This document shows, one piece after another, positions 62,539-64,000 of a DNA stretch of 64,000 nt. The stretch lies in NCBI GenBank assembly GCA_030706145.1, contig JAUZPB010000011.1, forward strand, positions 1 through 64,000. Reading direction: 5' to 3'. The stretch's first letter is position 1, and the number at the start of each line of letters is the position of its first letter. The notes beneath the pieces were generated by a model. The model searched no databases. It was not told the origin of the DNA and saw only the letters and a program-made list of their open reading frames with translations. This stretch comes from Bacteroidota bacterium. GTDB taxonomy: Bacteria > Bacteroidota > Ignavibacteria > Ignavibacteriales > SURF-24. Made by a program: the position numbers and the translations under genes.

Positions 62539-62964
62539 TTATATTCTGTGCATGAATCTGAAAATGTCTTCATGCTGCATAAATATTTTTATATTTAGCT
62601 GATTAGCTACACTACTCATTTCATCCTGCAGATCCTTCAAATCTTTTGGACAATTTGTAATGTCGATCAGCATAATCATTGTAAAGAACTCCTGCATAAT
62701 CTTTTGACTGATATCCTGAATATCACAATTTGATTTGCACAAAGCATTTGCAATAGCACTAACGATGCCAGGATTATTCAATCCATAAGCTGTCAGTATA
62801 ACTCGGCCGCTACTAAGATCCTTATCTGTTTTAGGGGCTTCAAATTCAAAATTTGAGACGGACCTTTGAACTACTTTTTTTACTAATTCAGGCGAAGCTT
62901 TTTCACCAAGTTCATCAATTGCCGATAATGTAATTCTTCTAATATCATCTTCAGATAATTTCAC
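62539..62964 (-). CDS. ACT-domain protein, UPF0237 family
   Basis: A single ACT domain (about residues 55-125) follows a charged helical N-terminal extension (LSEDDIRRITLSAIDELGEK) longer than in short UPF0237 members. ACT domains bind small ligands, often amino acids, to control enzymes. The neighbour at 61127 is the conserved partner UPF0210, so it probably regulates that protein. The start is GTG at 62962-62964, overlapping the preceding stop by 4 bases (GTGA). Confidence 0.84.
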   Translation of the reverse strand: MKLSEDDIRRITLSAIDELGEKASPELVKKVVQRSVSNFEFEAPKTDKDLSSGRVILTAYGLNNPGIVSAIANALCKSNCDIQDISQKIMQEFFTMIMLIDITNCPKDLKDLQDEMSSVANQLNIKIFMQHEDIFRFMHRI

Positions 62965-63818
62965 GGTTTTAATCCTTCAAATTTATTCTGTAAGTAATTT
63001 AAGGCTTGATTGGAAATCTCTTTATTTTTTAAGACAGCAAATTTCTCAGCATTTTGAGTATTCCCTCTGTGAAAACGGAAAAACAAACCGGTCATTATAA
63101 ACCCATCAAAGATCCTGTCAGCGGCATAGGCATCAAGAGCAAGATAGCAAAATAATCCGGTCCATCCCAGAGACATAATACCAGAGATGTAATTTCCTGT
63201 ATAAAACTGTCCAAAACCGGGTAGAATATAAGAAATTACTTTGGCAAAAGACACAGAATATTTTTCCTTTTCGATCTCCATGGCCAGAATTTTGAGTGGA
63301 TGATTATCGGAAACTCTGCCAAATTCTACAGAAGCGCTATCCCATTTATCCCAGAAAATATAATTCCAGGCTTTCCAATAGTGAATGTCCATGACCCTTT
63401 CCTTAAAGCGAAAATCACTCTCTATCTGGCCAAGTAAATAGAATGCCTGCTCATTTGTTCTTCTTAAAATATTACATCTTACAACTTCTATTTTCAAGTT
63501 AAACAGTATAGAATCATCAGGAGCATACTTTTGCGCAAGAGAGAAGTATTTAACTGCATCTGAAATTTTTGCTCCAGCCTTATAGCACTTTCCTATCAAA
63601 TAGTTGGTATCAAATCCATATTTCCCTTCTTTATCAAAGAAAGAAAGTCTTTTAAGTTCAGTTATGCAGTCATAGTATTGCTGACTAGTATATAAAGCTC
63701 TGGCATATTCCAATTGAAGCTTTAGTTCGTTCTGTATCTGCTGGGCATTTCCAGGCCTTGGCAAAACAATTACCAAGATGAAAAATAAATACAAAAATCT
63801 ACTTACAGAAATTTTCAT
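62961..63818 (-). CDS. TPR-type envelope protein with C-terminal membrane segments
   Basis: The protein begins with a signal peptide (MKISVSRFLYLFFILVIVLPR) and TPR-like helical repeats (about residues 25-160: YARALYTSQQYYDCITEL, YLIGKCYKAGAKISDAVKYF). It then has a hydrophobic C-terminal region with ILPGFGQFYTGNYISGIMSL, a motif of small-domain inner-membrane proteins, and GLFFRFHRGNTQNAEKF. The ATG at 63816-63818 is chosen over an upstream start that would add 13 residues inside the previous gene. Function unknown; its C-terminus resembles that of the truncated neighbour at 63799. Confidence 0.65.
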   Translation of the reverse strand: MKISVSRFLYLFFILVIVLPRPGNAQQIQNELKLQLEYARALYTSQQYYDCITELKRLSFFDKEGKYGFDTNYLIGKCYKAGAKISDAVKYFSLAQKYAPDDSILFNLKIEVVRCNILRRTNEQAFYLLGQIESDFRFKERVMDIHYWKAWNYIFWDKWDSASVEFGRVSDNHPLKILAMEIEKEKYSVSFAKVISYILPGFGQFYTGNYISGIMSLGWTGLFCYLALDAYAADRIFDGFIMTGLFFRFHRGNTQNAEKFAVLKNKEISNQALNYLQNKFEGLKP

Positions 63819-64000
63819 AATGAGATGAGAAGAAATTATTTGCATTAAGAAATACATTCAGGTCATGTTCAAAATTATAATTTATTCCAGCATTATAAAT
63901 CTGGGCCGAAGCTGCTGAGCCATAAATATTTCCGGCATAGAAGAAAAGACCAAGTCCAGTAAAAACACCTGCCCTGAAGTCATGTTTTGAATGAAAATTG
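63799..64000 (-). CDS. Envelope protein, C-terminal fragment (cut by window edge)
   Basis: The last 66 codons of a minus-strand gene enter at the right edge and stop at TAG (63799-63801), overlapping the next gene by 20 bases. The translation contains FRAGVFTGLGLFFYAGNIYG followed by SAASAQIYNAGINYNFEHDL. The G-L-F-F-x3-G-N pattern recurs at the C-terminus of the next protein, so the two may be relatives or co-evolved partners. No further assignment is possible. Confidence 0.6.
   Translation of the reverse strand, partial: NFHSKHDFRAGVFTGLGLFFYAGNIYGSAASAQIYNAGINYNFEHDLNVFLNANNFFSSHYENFCK

Overview
The window looks like chromosomal sequence from a low-GC member of the Bacteroidota/Chlorobiota/Ignavibacteria side of the FCB group. 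This is judged from gene content, not from a tree. The pointers are a Chlorobi-type 2[4Fe-4S] ferredoxin, small envelope families typical of that group (DUF6588-like, DUF6249-like, the small 'PRPP synthetase-like' protein), many genes without a strong Shine-Dalgarno, and several TTG or GTG starts. No rRNA, tRNA, CRISPR array, insertion sequence or prophage gene was seen.

Layout. (1) 1-2360, minus strand: a sugar module of MFS permease, ROK kinase and the start of an FAD oxidoreductase. (2) 2770-12691, minus: an ECF sigma/anti-sigma pair, holA, a lipoprotein cyclophilin, uppP, a beta-barrel protein, a YbhN-like membrane protein, lolA, ftsK and comB. (3) 12872-27425, minus: gcvT, a transaldolase-like gene, RNase G, a Dus enzyme, then the translation/RNA block read in the order rimP-nusA-infB-rbfA-truB-ribF-rpsO-pnp. 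(4) 27714-36075, minus: a nine-gene surface-sugar locus. It holds a GT-B protein, an SpsF-type cytidylyltransferase, a two-subunit transketolase, a class III aminotransferase, an SDR, a KdsC-type phosphatase, a NeuB-type synthase lacking the SAF domain, and a membrane hydroxylase. It reads as a complete route to a CMP-activated nonulosonic-acid-like sugar, but not one I can match to a described pathway. (5) 36286-39393, plus: an accessory pair of a membrane-anchored protein with a Cys/His C-terminal motif and a soluble KAP-type P-loop NTPase. (6) 39529-43682: N-acetylhexosamine use (nagA, UPF0309 SIS protein, MFS permease, ROK kinase). (7) 44086-52730: envelope and housekeeping genes (DUF6588-like protein, two EamA transporters, secreted C1 peptidase, lnt, ispF, acylphosphatase, era). 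(8) 52983-57194, plus: MBL hydrolase, Rieske protein, queG, a DHH-like protein and trxB. (9) 57287-59026: a second ECF sigma/anti-sigma pair with a divergent DUF6249-like gene. (10) 59130-64000, minus: ferredoxin, TPM protein, LemA, UPF0210, ACT protein and two related envelope proteins, the last cut by the window edge.

The two observations most worth following are three copies of TGTAACC-N16/17-GTC between the divergent DUF6249 gene and the second sigma gene (57691-57909), which look like this sigma factor's own promoters, and the nonulosonic-acid-like locus with its split transketolase.
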